DNA of 64,000 nt from Enterobacter sp. Cy-643 (lineage in GTDB: Bacteria; Pseudomonadota; Gammaproteobacteria; Enterobacterales; Enterobacteriaceae): contig NZ_VWWV01000002.1 of the NCBI RefSeq assembly GCF_011752815.1, positions 310,001 through 374,000 of the forward strand, in the 5' to 3' direction. The notes below the pieces were generated by a model. That model worked only from the letters and a program-made list of their open reading frames with translations, was not told the DNA's origin and ran no database searches. This document shows, in pieces, positions 48,520 to 59,034 of this stretch (position 1 is its first letter; the number at the start of each line of letters is the position of its first letter). Position numbers and translations under genes: made by a program.

Positions 48520-49661
48520 GTCTGAATCTGTTCTGGTTCTTACCTACCCACGGGGATGGGCACTATCTTGGCAGCGATACGGGCGCGCGTCCGGTCGACT
48601 ATGGCTACCTGCAGCAAATAGCCCAGGCCGCCGACCGCCTCGGCTTCACCGGCGTGCTGATCCCGACCGGGCGTTCCTGCGAGGATGCCTGGCTGGTAGC
48701 GGCCTCAATGATCCCGGTCACTCAACGGCTTAAGTTCCTGGTCGCACTGCGCCCGAGCGTGGTCTCCCCTACTCTTGCCGCTCGCCAGGCCGCTACGCTG
48801 GACCGCCTTTCCAACGGGAGAGCATTGTTTAACCTGGTGACCGGGGGCGATGCCGAGGAGCTGGCAGCGGAAGGGGTGTTTCTGGACCATGAAGCGCGCT
48901 ATGAGGCTTCCGCAGAATTTACCCATATCTGGCGGCGCGTGCTGGAAGGTGAAACCGTCGACTACGACGGCAAGCACATCCAGGTGAAAGGCGCGAAACT
49001 ATTGTACCCCCCCGTGCAGCAACCTCGCCCGCCGCTTTACTTTGGCGGATCGTCCGATGCCGCGCAGGATCTTGCGGCCGAGCAGGTCGACCTCTACCTG
49101 ACCTGGGGCGAACCTCCGCATCTGGTAAAAGAAAAGATCGAGCAGGTTCGGGCGAAAGCTGAAGCGCGGGGGCGGCGGGTTCGCTTTGGTATTCGCCTGC
49201 ACGTTATCGTGCGGGAAACCACCGAAGAAGCGTGGCAGGCGGCAAACCGACTTATTTCTCACCTCGATGACATCACCATCGCCAAAGCACAGGCCGCCTT
49301 TGCCCGCAGCGACTCCGTTGGGCAGCAGCGTATGGCCGCCCTGCACGGCGGCAAGCGAGACAAGCTGGAAATCAGCCCTAATCTTTGGGCCGGTGTCGGG
49401 CTGGTTCGCGGCGGGGCCGGTACCGCGCTGGTGGGCGATGGGCCAACCGTCGCAGCCCGCATAAACGAGTACGCCGACCTGGGCATCGACAGCTTTATTC
49501 TTTCCGGCTATCCACACCTGGAAGAAGCTTACCGGGCAGGCGAACTGCTGTTCCCTCACCTTGATGTCGCGATCCCAGAAATTCCTCAGCCACGACAGGT
49601 TCAGGAGAAAGGCGAAGTTGTCGCCAATGATTTTATCCCGCGTAAAGTGGCGCAAAGCTAG
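48516..49661 (+). CDS. ssuD: FMNH2-dependent alkanesulfonate monooxygenase SsuD
   Basis: Cleaves C1-C14 alkanesulfonates to aldehydes and sulfite for sulfur supply, using reduced flavin from SsuE. The 381-residue protein matches the family's length. It has the bacterial luciferase-like TIM barrel with [14 protein letters not shown] at the start, the substrate-pocket Cys in [15 protein letters not shown], and [24 protein letters not shown] flavin-site residues (read here as [13 protein letters not shown]). Start overlaps ssuA. Confidence 0.96.
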   Translation: MSLNLFWFLPTHGDGHYLGSDTGARPVDYGYLQQIAQAADRLGFTGVLIPTGRSCEDAWLVAASMIPVTQRLKFLVALRPSVVSPTLAARQAATLDRLSNGRALFNLVTGGDAEELAAEGVFLDHEARYEASAEFTHIWRRVLEGETVDYDGKHIQVKGAKLLYPPVQQPRPPLYFGGSSDAAQDLAAEQVDLYLTWGEPPHLVKEKIEQVRAKAEARGRRVRFGIRLHVIVRETTEEAWQAANRLISHLDDITIAKAQAAFARSDSVGQQRMAALHGGKRDKLEISPNLWAGVGLVRGGAGTALVGDGPTVAARINEYADLGIDSFILSGYPHLEEAYRAGELLFPHLDVAIPEIPQPRQVQEKGEVVANDFIPRKVAQS

Positions 49662-49670
49662 GGAGGCACC

Positions 49671-50462
49671 ATGCAAGCGTCCGTACACAAAGTCTTGCTG
49701 CGCCTGGCGCCCTGGGCGCTGCCGGTGGCTATCGTCCTTCTTTGGCAATTAGCTTCGTCTACGGGCTGGCTTTCCACCCGTATTTTGCCCTCTCCCGAGG
49801 GCGTCGTGCTGGCTTTCTGGAGCCTCTCAGCCAGCGGTGAACTCTGGCAGCATCTGGCTATCAGCTCCTGGCGTGCCGTGATTGGTTTCAGCATCGGCGG
49901 ATCATTGGGCCTGATCTTAGGCCTGATTAGCGGCCTGTCGCGATGGGGCGAACGCCTGCTGGACAGCTCTATTCAGATGCTGCGCAACGTTCCGCACCTG
50001 GCGCTGATCCCATTAGTGATCCTGTGGTTTGGTATCGACGAAACGGCCAAGATCTTTCTGGTGGCGCTCGGCACGCTGTTCCCGATTTACATCAATACCT
50101 GGCACGGCATCCGCAATATCGATCGTGGTCTGCTGGAAATGGCGCGCAGCTACGGACTCTCCGGCTTGAGCCTGTTCATGCACGTCATTCTGCCGGGGGC
50201 GCTGCCGTCCATTATGGTCGGCGTACGTTTTGCCTTAGGCCTGATGTGGCTGACGCTTATTGTCGCCGAGACCATTTCGGCAAATTCAGGGATTGGCTAC
50301 CTGGCGATGAATGCCAGGGAGTTCCTGCAAACCGACGTGGTGGTGGTGGCCATCGTGCTGTATGCGCTGTTGGGCAAACTCGCCGATGTCAGCGCCCGCC
50401 TGCTGGAACGCGTCTGGTTACGCTGGCATCCGGCTTATCAATTAAAGGAGGAGACGGTATGA
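49671..50462 (+). CDS. ssuC: Sulfonate ABC transporter permease SsuC
   Basis: A 263-residue inner-membrane permease with about six membrane segments and the EAA loop [20 protein letters not shown], then [17 protein letters not shown]. It pairs with SsuB. GGGAGG precedes the ATG nine bases after ssuD ends. Its stop overlaps the ssuB start by four bases. Confidence 0.95.
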   Translation: MQASVHKVLLRLAPWALPVAIVLLWQLASSTGWLSTRILPSPEGVVLAFWSLSASGELWQHLAISSWRAVIGFSIGGSLGLILGLISGLSRWGERLLDSSIQMLRNVPHLALIPLVILWFGIDETAKIFLVALGTLFPIYINTWHGIRNIDRGLLEMARSYGLSGLSLFMHVILPGALPSIMVGVRFALGLMWLTLIVAETISANSGIGYLAMNAREFLQTDVVVVAIVLYALLGKLADVSARLLERVWLRWHPAYQLKEETV

Positions 50463-51229
50463 CAACTGCTCGTCTGAACCAGGGCACGCCGCTGTGGCTC
50501 AATGGCGTCAGCAAACGCTACGGCGATAAAAGCATTCTCAATCAGCTTGAGCTGCGTATCCCCGCCGGGCAGTTCGTGGCGGTGGTCGGCCGCAGCGGCG
50601 GCGGCAAAAGTACCCTACTGCGCCTGCTTGCCGGGCTGGAAACGCCCAATCACGGCGCGCTATTCGCAGGCAGTGCACCGCTGCGGGACAGCCAGGATGA
50701 TACGCGGCTGATGTTTCAGGACGACAGGCTGCTACCGTGGAAAACGGTGATAGATAACGTCGGCCTCGGGCTGAAAAATAACTGGCGAGACGCGGCTCTT
50801 CAGGCGCTCACCGCCGTTGGGCTTGAAAATCGGGCCAATGAGTGGCCAGCGGCACTTTCCGGCGGGCAAAAGCAGCGTGTGGCGCTGGCGAGGGCACTCA
50901 TTCATCGCCCACGCCTGCTGTTACTCGACGAACCGCTGGGCGCGCTGGATGCCCTGACGCGTATTGAGATGCAGGAGCTGATTGTTTCTTTGTGGCAGGA
51001 ACATGGCTTTACCGTGCTTCTGGTCACTCATGATGTCAGCGAAGCCGTCGCCATGGCCGATCGCGTGTTGCTTATAGAAGAAGGGAAAATTGGCCTGGAT
51101 CTGACGGTTGATTTACCGCGCCCGCGCCGCCTGGGCTCGGTGAAGCTGGCCGAACTGGAAGCTGAGGTGCTTGCCAGAGTGATGAAACGAGGTTCAGAGG
51201 AGCCGGCGCGCGCGGTGCGCACCGGCTGA
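50459..51229 (+). CDS. ssuB: Sulfonate ABC transporter ATPase SsuB
   Basis: A 256-residue ABC ATPase: Walker [15 protein letters not shown] (about 42-55), signature [15 protein letters not shown], Walker [15 protein letters not shown], His switch VTHDVSE. The start is the ATG of [16 protein letters not shown] in the ATGA overlap with ssuC. A longer frame open from 49943 reads antisense-like sequence out of frame with ssuC and is not the gene. It ends the ssu operon and converges with pepN. Confidence 0.95.
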   Translation: MTTARLNQGTPLWLNGVSKRYGDKSILNQLELRIPAGQFVAVVGRSGGGKSTLLRLLAGLETPNHGALFAGSAPLRDSQDDTRLMFQDDRLLPWKTVIDNVGLGLKNNWRDAALQALTAVGLENRANEWPAALSGGQKQRVALARALIHRPRLLLLDEPLGALDALTRIEMQELIVSLWQEHGFTVLLVTHDVSEAVAMADRVLLIEEGKIGLDLTVDLPRPRRLGSVKLAELEAEVLARVMKRGSEEPARAVRTG

Positions 51230-51235
51230 TTTTAT

Positions 51236-51314
51236 CCCCTCACCCCGGCCCTGTCCCTGGGAGGGGGCAAACGTTATGCCCCCTTCGCAACTGGGGAAGA
51301 GTCAAGGCGAGGGG
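51236..51314. repeat. Palindromic intergenic repeat (REP-like) between ssuB and pepN
   Basis: A 79-base element bounded by CCCCTCACC and GGCGAGGGG (inverted, one mismatch), with an inner perfect hairpin GGGGGCA-AACGTTA-TGCCCCC. It fills most of the gap between two convergent genes. The CCCTCACCCCGGCCCT type of sequence recurs between genes in many enterobacterial genomes. Only one copy was noticed in this window. Confidence 0.7.
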
Positions 51315-51320
51315 CAAAGA

Positions 51321-53933
51321 TTATGCCAGCGCTTTGGCTATCTTCTCGAACAGATCCCCGGACAGGTTTTCCAGCCCTTTCAACTGCTCCAGCGCGGCGC
51401 GCATCTTAGCCTGGCGTTCTGCGTCATAACGCTTCAGGCGAATCAGCGGCTCTACCAGACGAGAGGCAATTTGCGGGTTGCGGCTGTTCAGCTCGGTCAA
51501 CATTTCTACCATAAAATGGTAACCGCTGCCGTCTTTGGCGTGGAACGCGGCCGGGTTGGCTGAAGCAAACGCGCCAATCAGAGAACGTACGCGGTTCGGG
51601 TTGCCCAGGCTGAAAGAACGGTGGTTCAGCAGCTCGCGAACCTTCGCCAGCGTGTTGCTTGCCGGGCTGGTCGCCTGCAGCACAAACCACTTGTCCATGA
51701 CCAGGCCATCCTTGTGCCATTTCTCGTCGTACTCAGCCAGCAGCGCTTCGCGGCATGGCAGCTGCGCAGCCACCGCGGCGGACAGCGCGGCGATAGAATC
51801 GGTCATGTTGTCCGCCTGCTGATACTGCTCGCGAACCAGTTGCTCAGCAAGTTCAACGTCACCAAACGCCAGATAGCGCAGGCAAGTGTTGCGCAGCGCG
51901 CGCTTGCCGATATCACCGTGATCCACGCGATAGCTGTCGAGCTTATTGGCGTTATAAATAGCCAGGAACTCGTCGGCCAGCTCTGCTGCGAGAGTGCGGG
52001 TCAGCGCCCCGTGAACTTCAGCAATGGCGATAGGATCGATGGTCTGGAACAGCTCGGCGATTTCATTCTGCGAAGGCAGCGTCAGGATCTCCGCGGCGAG
52101 CGCCGGATCGATCTTCTCATCCAGCAGAATGGCGCGGAATGCGTCAGCCACGTGCAGCGGCAGAGAAAGCGGCTGCCCTTGCTGGCTGCGGTTCACGTTA
52201 ATCTTGATGTAGTTTGCCAGCAGGCTCTGCGCTGCATCCCAACGGGAGAAGTCGTTCCGCGCGTGGCGCATCAGGAACGTCAGCTGCTGGTCGCTCCATT
52301 TGTACTCGAGCTTCACCGGCGCAGAGAATTCGCGCAGCAAAGACGGCACCGGCTGGAAGTAGACATTGTCGAAGACAAAGGTCTGTTCGCCCTGGGTCAC
52401 GTTCAGCACGTGGTGCACCGGGTGACCGTCCTTCTGCAGCGGAATCACCTTCCCTTCGTTATCGTAAAGCTCGATATCAAACGGGATATGCAGCGGGTGT
52501 TTTTCCTGCTGTTCAGCGGTAGGCGGCGTCATCTGGCTAATGGTCAGCGTGTAGTGCTCGGTCTCCGGGTTGTAGTCGTCACGCACGGTGACAACCGGCG
52601 TCCCGGCCTGGCTGTACCAGCGGCGGAAATGAGACAAATCAACGTTGGACGCATCTTCCATCGCCTGCACGAAGTCATCACAGGTTGCTGCGCTGCCGTC
52701 ATGGCGTTCAAAGTAAAGCTGCATGCCCTTCTGGAAGTTTTCTTCGCCCAGCAGCGTATGCAGCATACGAATCACTTCTGAGCCCTTCTCATACACCGTC
52801 AGGGTATAGAAGTTATTCATTTCGATAACTTTGTCCGGGCGGATCGGGTGCGCCATCGGGCTTGCGTCTTCGGCGAACTGCATCGCACGCATAGTGCGCA
52901 CGTTCTGAATACGGTTTACCGCACGAGAACCCAGGTCAGAGCTAAACTCCTGGTCACGGAAGACGGTTAAGCCCTCTTTCAGGCTCAGCTGGAACCAGTC
53001 GCGGCAGGTGACGCGGTTGCCGGTCCAGTTGTGGAAATATTCGTGGCCGATGACGCGTTCAATGTCCAGGTAATCTTTGTCAGTCGCGGTTTCAGCGCGG
53101 GCCAGGACATACTTCGAGTTGAAGATATTCAGCCCTTTGTTTTCCATCGCGCCCATATTGAAGAAGTCGACGGCGACGATCATATAGATGTCGAGGTCAT
53201 ACTCCAGGCCGAAGCGGGTTTCATCCCACTTCATGGACGCCTTCAGCGAGGTCATCGCCCAGTCAGCGCGATCCAGGTTCCCGCGGTCAACAAACAGCTC
53301 CAGCGCCACGTCACGGCCGGAACGGGTTTTGAAGCTGTCGCGCAGGACGTCGAAATCACCCGCCACCAGCGCAAACAGGTAGCAAGGTTTTGGGAACGGA
53401 TCCTGCCACTGCACCCAGTGGCGGCCGTTTTCCAGCTCGCCTTCGGCAATGCGGTTGCCGTTTGCCAGCAAATACGGGTATTTGTTTTTGTCGGCGATAA
53501 CTTTGGTCGTGAAGCGCGCCAGCACGTCCGGGCGGTCCAGATACCAGGTGATGTGGTGGAAGCCTTCTGCTTCACATTGAGTGCATAACGCTTCCCCGGA
53601 TTGATACAGCCCTTCAAGCGCGGTGTTGGTTGCCGGACTGATTTCGTTCACAATCGTCAGCGTGAAGGCGTCAGGAACCTGCTCCAGAATGAGCGCGCCA
53701 TCTTCCTGGCGATAGTGCGGCCAGGCGCTACCGTTTACGGCAACAGAGACCAGCGTGAGGTCTTCCCCATCAAGATGCAGCGGAGCGCCCGCTTCGCCCT
53801 GACGGACAATTTTGCTGACTGCGGTGACCTGAGTTTTCGTGGCATCAAGGTCAAAGGTCAAATCGATATCGGTTATCGTATAATCCGCCGCGCGATAGTC
53901 GTGGCGATATTTGGCTTGTGGCTGTTGTGTCAT
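51321..53933 (-). CDS. pepN: Aminopeptidase N
   Basis: An M1-family zinc aminopeptidase, the main enzyme for removing N-terminal residues from peptides in enteric bacteria. The 870-residue protein equals E. coli. The exopeptidase motif is GAMENKGLN and the zinc site is VIGHEYFHNW, with the third ligand Glu 19 residues on (SLKEGLTVFRDQEF). The C-terminal half is helical. The gene is transcribed alone, divergent from the ankyrin/ART-like gene. Confidence 0.97.
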   Translation of the reverse strand: MTQQPQAKYRHDYRAADYTITDIDLTFDLDATKTQVTAVSKIVRQGEAGAPLHLDGEDLTLVSVAVNGSAWPHYRQEDGALILEQVPDAFTLTIVNEISPATNTALEGLYQSGEALCTQCEAEGFHHITWYLDRPDVLARFTTKVIADKNKYPYLLANGNRIAEGELENGRHWVQWQDPFPKPCYLFALVAGDFDVLRDSFKTRSGRDVALELFVDRGNLDRADWAMTSLKASMKWDETRFGLEYDLDIYMIVAVDFFNMGAMENKGLNIFNSKYVLARAETATDKDYLDIERVIGHEYFHNWTGNRVTCRDWFQLSLKEGLTVFRDQEFSSDLGSRAVNRIQNVRTMRAMQFAEDASPMAHPIRPDKVIEMNNFYTLTVYEKGSEVIRMLHTLLGEENFQKGMQLYFERHDGSAATCDDFVQAMEDASNVDLSHFRRWYSQAGTPVVTVRDDYNPETEHYTLTISQMTPPTAEQQEKHPLHIPFDIELYDNEGKVIPLQKDGHPVHHVLNVTQGEQTFVFDNVYFQPVPSLLREFSAPVKLEYKWSDQQLTFLMRHARNDFSRWDAAQSLLANYIKINVNRSQQGQPLSLPLHVADAFRAILLDEKIDPALAAEILTLPSQNEIAELFQTIDPIAIAEVHGALTRTLAAELADEFLAIYNANKLDSYRVDHGDIGKRALRNTCLRYLAFGDVELAEQLVREQYQQADNMTDSIAALSAAVAAQLPCREALLAEYDEKWHKDGLVMDKWFVLQATSPASNTLAKVRELLNHRSFSLGNPNRVRSLIGAFASANPAAFHAKDGSGYHFMVEMLTELNSRNPQIASRLVEPLIRLKRYDAERQAKMRAALEQLKGLENLSGDLFEKIAKALA

Positions 53934-54148
53934 AAAAAACCTTATACATCGTCCGTAAGATAACGAACTTCAGTCTATTCCTGTTGCCGGAATGTTGCTA
54001 CGCAGAATCTTCATCTTTGGCGGCCCATAGCCCAAATTTTTTACCGCTTTATGCGGTATTACGCTTTTCTCTCCTGCGCCTTCTGGCATGGAACTCTTCC
54101 TTTTACTCCGCCACTCAAGACAGCCCCTTCCTGCTGAGAGAACTTAAT

Positions 54149-55393
54149 ATGCGCATCCCCCCTTCCGGCCCCATGGCTTTTCACCAGGCCGTTGCCCAAA
54201 ACGATATTGCTACTATTCAAAAACTAAGGCAGCAGGGCTACAAACCCGTCGCTCTGGACCAGCACGGAAACTCGCCGCTGGATGCGCTGGCTAATCGTCG
54301 TGATATTGACGGCACCACGCGGGCTCGGCTTTACCACAGCCTTTTGGCTTCGCTGAATCCCAGTGCACCGCCGGGCTATATCAAACCGGAAGCGTTTCAC
54401 GGCTCTCCGTGGGGCTTTGAAATATTGCGCAGCGGCGCGCTGAAAGGCGGCGTGAACGATCCTAAAGGCGGTTCACAGTCGCTTGAGGGGAAAGTATTTT
54501 TCTCCGACCGGACGCGGGAATCGAGCAACAAACTTGAAACGCGTGAGAATCTTCGCCAGAAACCGCGCGTGTACGCAAAGGGACTGGGCATTAAGCCTAC
54601 CACGGTGGAGACGCGCTCGAACCTGTATGTACTGAGCAAAGCCATCAATCATGCTGCTTCTGCCGGCCATTTCCCGGCCTCAACGCTGACGCTAAAAAGC
54701 AGCAATAATCTGGAAGAGGCGGTATATGACAGCCTGGTTCGTCTGTTGTCGAATAGCGGCTATCGCCTAAAAAAGGAAACGCCGGAGCAAATCCTGCAGC
54801 AAACCGGCGTGCCGGCTCATATCAAATTCGTGGATAACAGCCACCCGCCTTCCGGGGAGCAAACGCGGAAACTGATCGGTAACGCCTTTCAGCGCATTGA
54901 AAACGAGATGGTGGGCGGGAAATTGCCGTTCCTGAATCTGCTCAATGACGGGCAAACCCTGCCGCTGGTGTTTGGCTTCAGTAAAGTGAATAACCTGAAA
55001 ACCCATACCATCCATAATTCGTTGAGCAACACCGCCTCGATGTTTAACTACCAGGCAGAAAACCATCCCCTGAGCGGGACCGCGAACGGCGGCAAGCTCA
55101 AAGAAATTGAAGTGAAATCCCTGGCCGATCTTGCCACGCTGACGCTTGCCTGTAAGGTACAAAGCGTCGCGTTACCGAAAGACGCGCTGATTCGTATCAA
55201 CCCAACCCCGAATGAAAAAAAACAGCACGGGCTGAAGGCGCTTTATCTGGATGCGTCGGCGCTCGCCAGATTTAGTCACGCGCTGCTGGGATCAGGCACA
55301 GCGGATATGGGCAGAATGACGCTCGAACAACTTCAATCGCTGAATCACACCCTGCGTGAAAAAGCGGAGAACGGCAGTCTTCGCATTCGTTAG
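54149..55393 (+). CDS. Orphan protein with ankyrin-like N-terminus and ADP-ribosyltransferase-like motif; function unknown
   Basis: From the ATG after TGAGAG the protein has 414 residues and no signal peptide. An open frame continues upstream to 53984, but those 55 codons overlap the pepN promoter region. Residues about 9-50 (AFHQAVAQNDIATIQKLRQQ ... DQHGNSPLDALANRRD) read as one ankyrin repeat plus the start of another. Residues 83-128 (FHGSPWGFEILRSGALKGG, later GKVFFSDRTRESSNK) resemble the PARP-type pattern HGS ... IL..GL ... GKGIYFAD..SKSANY. The histidine (H84) is kept; the two tyrosine positions appear as Phe and Lys, so activity is uncertain. The remaining 280 residues are not recognised. 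Composition is like its neighbours. The gene sits between pepN and pncB, adjacent in E. coli. It could be an effector or toxin; that is speculation. Confidence 0.7.
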   Translation: MRIPPSGPMAFHQAVAQNDIATIQKLRQQGYKPVALDQHGNSPLDALANRRDIDGTTRARLYHSLLASLNPSAPPGYIKPEAFHGSPWGFEILRSGALKGGVNDPKGGSQSLEGKVFFSDRTRESSNKLETRENLRQKPRVYAKGLGIKPTTVETRSNLYVLSKAINHAASAGHFPASTLTLKSSNNLEEAVYDSLVRLLSNSGYRLKKETPEQILQQTGVPAHIKFVDNSHPPSGEQTRKLIGNAFQRIENEMVGGKLPFLNLLNDGQTLPLVFGFSKVNNLKTHTIHNSLSNTASMFNYQAENHPLSGTANGGKLKEIEVKSLADLATLTLACKVQSVALPKDALIRINPTPNEKKQHGLKALYLDASALARFSHALLGSGTADMGRMTLEQLQSLNHTLREKAENGSLRIR

Positions 55394-55656
55394 TTGCCCG
55401 TACACATCGGCGGCCATTCGCCGCCATTGATTTCACTGAAAAAAGGATGTCGCACGTTTTGTTTAGTACTCTAAACACCATTTAATTCAATGTATTGAAA
55501 TGTATTATCGCGTTAAACACGCCATAAACCGCTCCAGAGGCTACCCCTCTATTGTTGTGATCCTGCTTCAATAAACAGATAATCAGGGTATACTCCCGCG
55601 TCTTAATTTGCCCGGACTGATGGAAACGCTCCTGTGAGAGGATGCTGAAACGCGCC

Positions 55657-56859
55657 ATGACACGACACGCTTCCCCGATTTTGCAAACGCTTCTGGATAC
55701 TGACGCCTACAAGCTTCATATGCAGCAAGCGGTTTATCACCGCTATTACGACGTAAATGTCGCAGCGGAATTCCGCTGCCGCGGCGACGATCTGCTGGGC
55801 ATTCATGCCGAGGCTATTCGTGAGCAGGTCGCGGCTATGCAGCACCTGCGCCTCAGCGACGAAGAATTTCACTGGCTAAAAAGCCTGCCCTTTTTCAAAG
55901 CCGATTACCTCGACTGGCTGCGTGACTTCCGCTATGACCCCTCTCAGGTTCAGGTGACCAATAATCATGGTCACTTAGATATCCGTCTCAGCGGCCCCTG
56001 GCGGGAAGTCATCATGTGGGAAGTCCCCCTGCTGGCGGTAATCAGTGAAGTTGTTCACCAGCATCGTGCTCCCGGCGTGACGCCAAAAATGGCGCTGGAT
56101 CACCTTGAGAGTAAGCTGCAGGAATTTAACGCACTGACAGCAGGGCTGGATCTTTCCCATTTCCGCCTGATGGACTTCGGCACCCGCCGCCGTTTCTCTC
56201 GGGAAGTGCAGCAGGCCATTGTTGAGCGCCTCAAGCAGGAGCCGTGGTTTATCGGCACCAGCAACTACGATCTCGCTCGCCGCCTCGATCTTACGCCAAT
56301 GGGCACCCAGGCCCACGAGTGGTTCCAGGCGCATCAGCAGATAAGCCCGGACCTGGCGAACAGCCAGCGCGCGGCGCTGCAGGCGTGGCTGGACGAATAT
56401 CCCGATCGGCTAGGAATAGCCCTGACTGACTGCATCACCATGGATGCTTTCCTGCGTGATTTCGGCAAAGAGTTCGCCACACGCTATCAGGGGCTGCGCC
56501 ATGATTCAGGTGACCCGGTAGAGTGGGGAGAAAAAGCCATTGCCCACTACCAAAAGCTGGGCATCGATCCGTTAAGCAAAGTGTTGGTGTTTTCCGACAA
56601 TCTGGATTTAAACAAAGCCGTGGAGCTGTATCGCCGCTTCTCATCCCGGGTTAACCTCAGCTTTGGTATCGGCACTCGCCTGACCTGCGACATTCCGCAG
56701 GTTAAGCCGCTGAACATCGTAATTAAGCTCGTGGAGTGTAACGGCAAGCCGGTGGCTAAACTCTCGGATAGCCCGGGAAAAACCATCTGTCACGACAAAG
56801 CCTTTGTTCGGGCACTGCGCAAAGCCTTTGACCTTCCGCTGGTTAAAAAAGCCAGCTGA
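55657..56859 (+). CDS. pncB: Nicotinate phosphoribosyltransferase
   Basis: Makes nicotinate mononucleotide from nicotinate and PRPP in NAD salvage. The 400-residue protein equals E. coli from the [20 protein letters not shown] start. An ATG five codons earlier sits very close to a GAGAGG ribosome site, so the start is not fully settled. The phosphorylated active-site His lies in [16 protein letters not shown] (with His elsewhere in the DFGTRRRFS region). C-terminal [20 protein letters not shown] is conserved. Confidence 0.96.
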   Translation: MTRHASPILQTLLDTDAYKLHMQQAVYHRYYDVNVAAEFRCRGDDLLGIHAEAIREQVAAMQHLRLSDEEFHWLKSLPFFKADYLDWLRDFRYDPSQVQVTNNHGHLDIRLSGPWREVIMWEVPLLAVISEVVHQHRAPGVTPKMALDHLESKLQEFNALTAGLDLSHFRLMDFGTRRRFSREVQQAIVERLKQEPWFIGTSNYDLARRLDLTPMGTQAHEWFQAHQQISPDLANSQRAALQAWLDEYPDRLGIALTDCITMDAFLRDFGKEFATRYQGLRHDSGDPVEWGEKAIAHYQKLGIDPLSKVLVFSDNLDLNKAVELYRRFSSRVNLSFGIGTRLTCDIPQVKPLNIVIKLVECNGKPVAKLSDSPGKTICHDKAFVRALRKAFDLPLVKKAS

Positions 56860-56871
56860 TTCAGCGATTAT

Positions 56872-56899
56872 CGGTGAATAGCAGCTTCGCTATTCACCG
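56872..56899 (+). terminator. Hairpin after pncB
   Basis: CGGTGAATAGC and its perfect complement with a six-base loop, 13 bases after the stop. The tail is pyrimidine-rich (CCCTTCTCTCTTTCC) and not a pure T-run, so termination may be partial. Confidence 0.6.
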
Positions 56900-57036
56900 C
56901 CCTTCTCTCTTTCCTTTATTTCTTCATGAGTAACGCGAATTCTGCTTGTCTGATGGCGCGCGACAGGTAACATAGATAACCCCCATCTGTGGGTTACTAT
57001 TTTTTTTGTCATTGACCATTTAATAGAGAGAAAACT

Positions 57037-58437
57037 ATGAGCGTTGTGCCTGTAGCCGACGTACTCCAGGGCCGTGCCGCCGTTGACAGCGAAGTCACCG
57101 TGCGCGGATGGGTACGTACTCGAAGAGATTCAAAAGCTGGTATCTCCTTCCTCGCCGTCTATGACGGTTCCTGCTTTGATCCTGTACAGGCCGTCATTAA
57201 TAATTCTCTGCCCAATTACAATGAAGACGTGCTGCGCCTGACCACCGGCTGCTCCGTGATTGTTACCGGCGTGGTGGTCGAGTCTCAGGGCCAGGGCCAG
57301 GCTTTCGAACTTCAGGCGACCAAAGTGGAAGTGACTGGCTGGGTTGACGATCCGGATACCTACCCAATGGCGGCCAAACGCCACAGTATTGAATACCTGC
57401 GCGAAGTGGCTCACCTGCGCCCGCGTACCAACATGATTGGTGCCGTGGCTCGCGTTCGCCACACGCTGGCGCAGGCGCTGCATCGCTTCTTCCATGAAAA
57501 TGGTTATTTCTGGGTATCAACTCCGCTGATCACCGCTTCGGATACCGAAGGCGCCGGTGAGATGTTCCGCGTCTCAACGCTGGATCTGGAAAACCTGCCT
57601 CGCACCGCAGAAGGCAAAGTCGATTTTGATAAAGACTTCTTCGGGAAAGAAGCCTTCCTGACCGTTTCCGGCCAGCTGAACGGCGAAACCTACGCGAGCG
57701 CGCTGTCCAAGGTTTATACCTTCGGCCCGACTTTCCGCGCGGAGAACTCCAACACCAGCCGCCACCTGGCTGAGTTCTGGATGCTGGAGCCGGAAGTCGC
57801 CTTTGCCGATCTGGACGACGTTGCCGGTCTGGCCGAAGCAATGCTCAAGTACGTCTTTAAGGCCGTCCTGAAAGAACGCATGGACGACATGAAGTTCTTT
57901 GCCGAGCGCGTGGACAAAGAGGCCATCGAGCGCCTCGAACGTTTCATCTCCGCAGATTTCGCCCAGGTTAACTACACCGATGCGGTCGACATCTTGCTGA
58001 ACTGTGGGCATAAGTTCGAAAACCCGGTTTACTGGGGCGTCGATCTCTCCTCCGAGCACGAGCGTTACCTGGCCGAGCAGCACTTCAAGGCACCGGTGGT
58101 GGTGAAAAACTACCCGAAAGACATTAAAGCCTTCTATATGCGCCTTAACGAAGACGGTAAGACCGTTGCCGCGATGGACGTCCTGGCGCCAGGCATCGGT
58201 GAAATCATCGGTGGCTCCCAGCGTGAAGAGCGTCTGGATGTGCTGGACGCGCGCATGGCTGAAATGGGCCTGAATAAAGAAGATTACTGGTGGTACCGCG
58301 ACCTGCGTCGCTATGGCACCGTGCCGCATTCAGGTTTCGGCCTGGGCTTTGAGCGTCTGATAGCCTATGTTACCGGCGTTCAGAACGTGCGCGACGTGAT
58401 TCCGTTCCCACGTACCCCACGTAACGCCAGCTTCTAA
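57037..58437 (+). CDS. asnS: Asparaginyl-tRNA synthetase
   Basis: A class IIb synthetase that charges tRNA-Asn. The 466-residue protein equals E. coli: an N-terminal OB-fold anticodon-binding domain (about 15-100, [20 protein letters not shown]) and a catalytic domain with motif 2 ([20 protein letters not shown]) and motif 3 ([12 protein letters not shown]). AGAGAGAAAA precedes the ATG. Confidence 0.98.
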   Translation: MSVVPVADVLQGRAAVDSEVTVRGWVRTRRDSKAGISFLAVYDGSCFDPVQAVINNSLPNYNEDVLRLTTGCSVIVTGVVVESQGQGQAFELQATKVEVTGWVDDPDTYPMAAKRHSIEYLREVAHLRPRTNMIGAVARVRHTLAQALHRFFHENGYFWVSTPLITASDTEGAGEMFRVSTLDLENLPRTAEGKVDFDKDFFGKEAFLTVSGQLNGETYASALSKVYTFGPTFRAENSNTSRHLAEFWMLEPEVAFADLDDVAGLAEAMLKYVFKAVLKERMDDMKFFAERVDKEAIERLERFISADFAQVNYTDAVDILLNCGHKFENPVYWGVDLSSEHERYLAEQHFKAPVVVKNYPKDIKAFYMRLNEDGKTVAAMDVLAPGIGEIIGGSQREERLDVLDARMAEMGLNKEDYWWYRDLRRYGTVPHSGFGLGFERLIAYVTGVQNVRDVIPFPRTPRNASF

Positions 58438-58450
58438 GCCAGCAAAAACC

Positions 58451-58478
58451 AAAGGCCAGCTTTTCGCTGGCCTTTTTT
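58451..58478 (+). terminator. Terminator of asnS
   Basis: AAAGGCCAGC-TTTTC-GCTGGCCTTTTTT, 13 bases after the stop. Confidence 0.92.
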
Positions 58479-59034
58479 ACATTTGACAATAAAAGGTCTA
58501 TTTTCTTCAGCGTTCATTAAGCAAACGTCAATTTCAACCTCCATTCCCAACTACCCCGTTACCAACTGTTTCTACCTCACACTCTTTAACAAAAATTGCG
58601 CTTAAGTTTGCTCGCATTTCAAATCAGTGCTGGGCATAGCACAATCGTTCACTTTTCACACAGACATCTGGACATCTAAAAACAAGTCAAAAAATGAACA
58701 ATTGTGAACAAGAAATACCCATTCACTGAGCTTATGCGGATTAAACATAAGTAATTCATATATATATGTTAACAAGCGAAGCATTTTTGTTGCGCTAAGA
58801 ATGAAATTTGAAATGGTTCACAAAGTTCCCTAAAATTAATATTTAGTTACACATATTTTCTTTTTGAAACTCAATGTGCGCATTTGTAGCACTTTCAGGC
58901 TAGCGAAACGGTTTCATGGATGGAAAGATGCCTGACAGATACAGAAAGACACCAAACTATCATCAATAGTTCCGTAAAGAATTATTGACGGCAGTGGCAG
59001 GTGTCCATAAAAACCACAATGAGGGTAATAAATA
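58479..59034 (+). promoter_or_regulatory. ompF control region: OmpR sites, promoter and MicF-target leader
   Basis: The roughly 550-base gap is AT-rich. Bases about 58838-58900 (TTTAGTTACACATATTTTC, CTTTTTGAAACTCAATG, CATTTGTAGCACTTTCAGG) line up with the E. coli F1-F2-F3 OmpR sites. Promoter: TAGCGA (58901) and AAAGAT (58924), 17 bases apart. The leader of about 100 bases keeps ACACCAAACTATCATCAATA and the GAGGGTAATAAATAATGATG start region, the target of the MicF small RNA in E. coli. The upstream 300 bases may hold IHF and distal OmpR sites, not resolved here. Confidence 0.82.

Noticed and set aside
49943..51229. A 428-codon frame running through ssuC and ssuB
   Set aside because: Its first 172 codons lie out of frame inside ssuC; only the part from the ATG at 50459 is SsuB.
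51621..52781. Plus-strand frame of 386 codons opposite pepN
   Set aside because: It is antisense to a conserved full-length gene and has no domain signal.
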